Shown here: positions 60,859 through 64,000 of the stretch, piece after piece
Layout of the letters: every line of letters begins with the position of its first letter
Numbering within the stretch: the stretch's first letter is position 1
Source: Bacteroidota bacterium
Lineage (GTDB): Bacteria > Bacteroidota > Bacteroidia > Flavobacteriales_D > Crocinitomicaceae
Assembly (NCBI GenBank): GCA_030148165.1
Contig: JASBTZ010000013.1
Span: 1-64,000 of the forward strand
Direction: 5' to 3'
Length of the DNA stretch: 64,000 nt
The notes under the pieces: generated by a model
Databases searched by the model: none
Seen by the model: only the letters and a program-made list of their open reading frames with translations
Told to the model about the DNA's origin: nothing
Made by a program: the position numbers and the translations under genes

Positions 60859-63800
60859 ATTTTGCATATCCACTGCTCGCATGGATATAAAGGCTTTCAG
60901 AACGACATCGCCGATATCGGGTACTTCTACATGGATTAAATATAACCCGCTTGCTATAGGAATATTCGCGTGATTAACCAGCGTCCAATCCAGGTAGGTA
61001 ATCGGACTATCCTTTTTAAAGCTCTTGACCAATTTACCCTGTGAATTATAGATTTTAATATTACAACGCTCCGGAAGATTCGTGATCTTAACTCTGGTAT
61101 CGAGTTTGTTTCGCTCATATTCTGAGTATGCGTAATATGGATTCGGAACAACATTAATAATGCTTAGTGCATCCGCCAATTGGTCCGCAACTCCCACTTC
61201 CGTAGCAATGTCATCCATGTTCCAGGAATACATTGGTTTCCCGTTATTTTGTCCCGTAGCGTTAAAGTTCTTATACTCTTTATTTAAACGGAGCTTGATC
61301 TCTACGTCGGTTGATAATATATCTTGGCCTGGCGTTAAGTACGGATAGGCGATCCAACTTAAGGACCCATATGTAAATCGCTTCTCCGGAGCATTATTCA
61401 TTTCAACAAGTAACATATTCTGATATAACACATTCGTCACCGCATTTTCAACTGTTGCCGGATCGTACGCAGGATGATCATATCCCAATAAATAATTATT
61501 TGTACTCTTATTATTGTAGCTAAATACATATACAGGGTGCATTCCTCCCATCACCGGATTACCCAATGCATTAAACACTTTATCTGATGGATTCCAAATC
61601 ATGTCGCCTCCATTATCAGAAATAAGGAATGAATTCTCTCCAAAGGCCATGTATAATCTCGCTCCCGATTCCAAATCGATCGCGTAACCAGGAAACCATC
61701 CTAAACCAGTTGTCCCCGAACCATCTGGATTACCATTCTTGTCAACAGATGTACTTTTACGCATCTCGCCCGGTTCGGCATTGCCAATATTCAATTGAGC
61801 ATCCCTTCCCAATTCAATAACCGGACATCGGGTCCACTTTGACTTATCATTCGTAATAACGATATCAACGCTTGGGCAAAAACTAATTGACGCAGCATTC
61901 TTTGCAGATGCCGGGTTCGGGTAGTTGAAATATGCCAATGGCATGTAATCCGCCTGATATCCGACCAATCGATGAGGCGCGATCCCTCCCGATAACACAT
62001 TCTCATATAAAGCTGTTGGATCCGCATTCAATTCGTCCCGATAGTTACATGGATTCAGCCAGTCCTCAGCCGGTGCAGGTGTACAATCAACCAGTGGGTC
62101 TGGATCATATGTTCCAGATCTAACCCAATTCGTTGGGAAGAACTGGTCATCATCTTCGATAAATGACATCCAACGTTTTGAGCTATCCGAGAATTTAATG
62201 TCTGCACTGATAAAATCGGTCGTTCTGGCCTCAACGCCACCAACTGCACCCTCCGGTAAAAAATACTTAACCTGATTGATCTGCACGGAAACACCCCATT
62301 GCGGTATCAACTGCTCGTTGTCTGAAGCAATCGTTAGTTCAGAGCTTACTGATTCAAGCAACGGTCCATTCTCATACGCATAGCGATTGATGACCCAGGA
62401 TGCGGTATCTGCCCCATTACTGTTCGTAGGATTGAACTCTTCAAATACACATTCGAAATAGCCATTCGCCACGTTAAGTGGATCGATTACCTTAATGTTG
62501 ATAGGCCCCGAACCATATTCATACGTTGGCGTATTTAAATAACCATTATTAATGATATAATCTTTCGAGCCTTGTGTCAATTCAAGTGCACGTCCACCGT
62601 TACCGTATCCATCCAATCGTGTTATTCTTGGACTCGAACCATATTGAATTTGTTGTAACGTTCCATTTGCTTCCGGACTCGGGTTATGCGGAATCCCCGA
62701 TTGTACTCTGATTTCACCAATGGCAGCTTTTCTACTTGCGATGTACGGTTTTTGCTGACCATCAATTAACAAGGGATCATTCGGATCATACTCTTTGTAG
62801 TTGTTGTAAGCATATGCTACCGCCACAAAATAATAAGTCTTGAAGTTAATCAGTGTTCGGTCCCCCTGAGCAAATGCATCTTCTTTAATGCTGAAGCTGT
62901 GTTTAATACCATCATCTGCTCCATCCACTTTTTCAACAGGGATTGCGGCCTGAATGTGTTCATCAAATTCAAAATTGATCAATCGACCTACACCATCTTT
63001 TACATCACACTGCGCTATCAATCTAGCCTTCGTAGGATCTTCAATATCAGAAACTGAAGCACTCTCATCCTTCAATTGATAGATCTGATATCCTTGAAAA
63101 CGATAATTCTTATCTGCTGTAGAGTCAGCTGCAATAAAGGGGTCAAATTCGATATACTCCTCTTTATAATTATTGGAACTGATTGAATTACTAATAGTCA
63201 ATATCAACTCGTTCTCCAATTCTTGAATGGCAAGCTCCGGAGCGTGAGGTGCGTCGAGCACCTTAAAGCAGTTCTCAAATAATGACTGCGCCTTGTCGTC
63301 TGCACGTTGAAGTGCTTCCACCGAAGCAAAGGGATCTCCGCCTGCTGAACGCGCCCATACTACTCCAACAGTAATGTTGTTAACGGCTCCAGGCTTGAGA
63401 ATAAAAGGTCCTGCAGATTGAACAAACCTACGGTCATACGGAGGATTGTTTGCCGTCTGTTCAGTCCAGGTTGCCTGTGGTACACCATCCGTTCCCCAAC
63501 CAAGAGGATCAGTGTCTCCCGGGAACATGAAGTCACACTCAACATTCGGATCAGCCTGTGGATCTGAAATATGTCCTGATCCACCATAATAAAACGGGGT
63601 TCCGTCTTTCCAGAATCCTCTCAGATAATTGTAATAATCTGCAGCAGATATAGGGTCCGTCTGATTGATATTTCCAGCTCCAACATTACTGTAGTACAAG
63701 AAACGACGCATTCCGTATCGCTCGTTGTCCACGATACCATCACCATAACCGATTCCGTTTAATGCTTCACCCGGACCAATACCAAAGGCATTGTCAATGC

Positions 63801-64000
63801 TGTCGTTGTCCTGATAAGGCCCTTCAAAAAAGTCCACTCCAACTGCCGGAGGGCTAGTCCCGTATCCTAAGAATCCCGAATTGTCTGCATCAAGGTTATC
63901 TCCATTGTAGTAATACCCCAGACCTCTGTTTACATCACAACCGACATAGTCGTCAAAAGGATCACCTAATGCACCATCTGTAAAACAACCGAAATAAGTA
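60853..64000 (-). CDS. Large secreted T9SS-type protein (partial; 5' end outside window)
   Basis: The ORF-track start at 63837 is an internal GTG. I read the frame upstream to the right edge and found no stop, so at least 1048 residues are encoded and the N-terminus is missing. The chain holds repeated Asp/Gly/Asn-rich beta segments ('YYYNGDNLDADNSGF'). The C-terminus is 'VVPNPYYAYSEYERN', then 'DTRVKITNLPERCNIKIYN' and 'IASGLYLIHVEVPDIGDVVLKAFISMR'. This is a sorting-domain-like ending seen in many Bacteroidota surface proteins, though with an extra tail after the usual last strand. Function is unknown. Confidence 0.85.
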   Translation of the reverse strand, partial: TYFGCFTDGALGDPFDDYVGCDVNRGLGYYYNGDNLDADNSGFLGYGTSPPAVGVDFFEGPYQDNDSIDNAFGIGPGEALNGIGYGDGIVDNERYGMRRFLYYSNVGAGNINQTDPISAADYYNYLRGFWKDGTPFYYGGSGHISDPQADPNVECDFMFPGDTDPLGWGTDGVPQATWTEQTANNPPYDRRFVQSAGPFILKPGAVNNITVGVVWARSAGGDPFASVEALQRADDKAQSLFENCFKVLDAPHAPELAIQELENELILTISNSISSNNYKEEYIEFDPFIAADSTADKNYRFQGYQIYQLKDESASVSDIEDPTKARLIAQCDVKDGVGRLINFEFDEHIQAAIPVEKVDGADDGIKHSFSIKEDAFAQGDRTLINFKTYYFVAVAYAYNNYKEYDPNDPLLIDGQQKPYIASRKAAIGEIRVQSGIPHNPSPEANGTLQQIQYGSSPRITRLDGYGNGGRALELTQGSKDYIINNGYLNTPTYEYGSGPINIKVIDPLNVANGYFECVFEEFNPTNSNGADTASWVINRYAYENGPLLESVSSELTIASDNEQLIPQWGVSVQINQVKYFLPEGAVGGVEARTTDFISADIKFSDSSKRWMSFIEDDDQFFPTNWVRSGTYDPDPLVDCTPAPAEDWLNPCNYRDELNADPTALYENVLSGGIAPHRLVGYQADYMPLAYFNYPNPASAKNAASISFCPSVDIVITNDKSKWTRCPVIELGRDAQLNIGNAEPGEMRKSTSVDKNGNPDGSGTTGLGWFPGYAIDLESGARLYMAFGENSFLISDNGGDMIWNPSDKVFNALGNPVMGGMHPVYVFSYNNKSTNNYLLGYDHPAYDPATVENAVTNVLYQNMLLVEMNNAPEKRFTYGSLSWIAYPYLTPGQDILSTDVEIKLRLNKEYKNFNATGQNNGKPMYSWNMDDIATEVGVADQLADALSIINVVPNPYYAYSEYERNKLDTRVKITNLPERCNIKIYNSQGKLVKSFKKDSPITYLDWTLVNHANIPIASGLYLIHVEVPDIGDVVLKAFISMRAVDMQNL

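Noticed and set aside
63835-63837. Start codon of the last reverse-strand gene as given in the ORF track
   Set aside because: It is an internal GTG. The frame stays open up to position 64000, so the gene is partial at the right edge.
1-64000. tRNA, rRNA, insertion sequences, prophage
   Set aside because: I scanned the intergenic spaces by eye and found no cloverleaf with a GGTTCAAATC-like T arm, no transposase ORF and no terminal inverted repeats. A tRNAscan-SE or Infernal run would be the decisive check.

Overview
This window is a chromosomal segment from a Bacteroidota bacterium. It is most likely a marine or freshwater member of Flavobacteriales of the Cryomorphaceae/Crocinitomicaceae kind, although the exact family cannot be settled from the sequence alone. 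The evidence is: six proteins that look like type IX secretion system (T9SS) substrates; the Bacteroidota promoter -7 box TAnnTTTG upstream of many genes; almost no Shine-Dalgarno sequences; and family-typical neighbourhoods (panC-panD-flippase-rfaE2 divergent from a short glycogen synthase-like gene, a DUF4270 lipoprotein and glmS). I saw no rRNA, tRNA, CRISPR array, insertion sequence or prophage. No gene-free gap exceeds about 300 bases.

Layout. 1-4.7 kb: the tail of a T9SS substrate, 3-hydroxyanthranilate dioxygenase (nbaC) and a 1295-residue SBBP/PKD gliding-type surface protein. 4.9-9.2 kb: a tight amidophosphoribosyltransferase / orphan histidine kinase / gpmI operon. 9.2-12 kb: the reverse-strand panC-panD-flippase-rfaE2 operon. 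12-16.4 kb: glgA-like, DUF4270, glmS and an alkyltransferase-like DNA-repair gene. 16.4-20.7 kb: a small lipoprotein, an SDR-family epimerase, a YD-repeat-like secreted protein and a YyaL/DUF255 protein. 20.9-25.4 kb: an SGNH-SGNH-MBOAT cassette, predicted to O-acylate an envelope or extracellular glycan. 25.4-35.6 kb: two giant tandem paralogues (1658 and 1655 residues) secreted by T9SS. 35.7-48.8 kb: PaaZ, an isoaspartyl peptidase, a Dus enzyme, an AsmA-like protein, a PfkB kinase, a DUF349 protein, a von Willebrand A surface protein and an esterase. 48.8-51.7 kb: a glycine-rich T9SS adhesin-like protein. 52-58 kb: an HMA lipoprotein, EngB, a persulfide dioxygenase-rhodanese fusion, glycyl-tRNA synthetase, and a sterol-desaturase-family/rhodanese group. 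58-64 kb: a glycosyltransferase, a second orphan histidine kinase and a truncated T9SS-type protein that runs off the window.

The genes mix housekeeping metabolism (purine, pantothenate, hexosamine, tRNA charging) with cell-surface elaboration (T9SS cargo, glycan O-acylation, heptose activation). The most notable points are: (1) the tandem giant surface-protein pair, with one exchanged module and near-identical DNA tracts that suggest gene conversion; (2) the two-SGNH plus MBOAT cassette with overlapping stop and start; (3) a recurring TAnnTTTG-N4-ATG arrangement that predicts leaderless mRNAs for dus, the AsmA-like gene and glyS; and (4) eight of nine convergent gene pairs that abut or overlap at their 3' ends.
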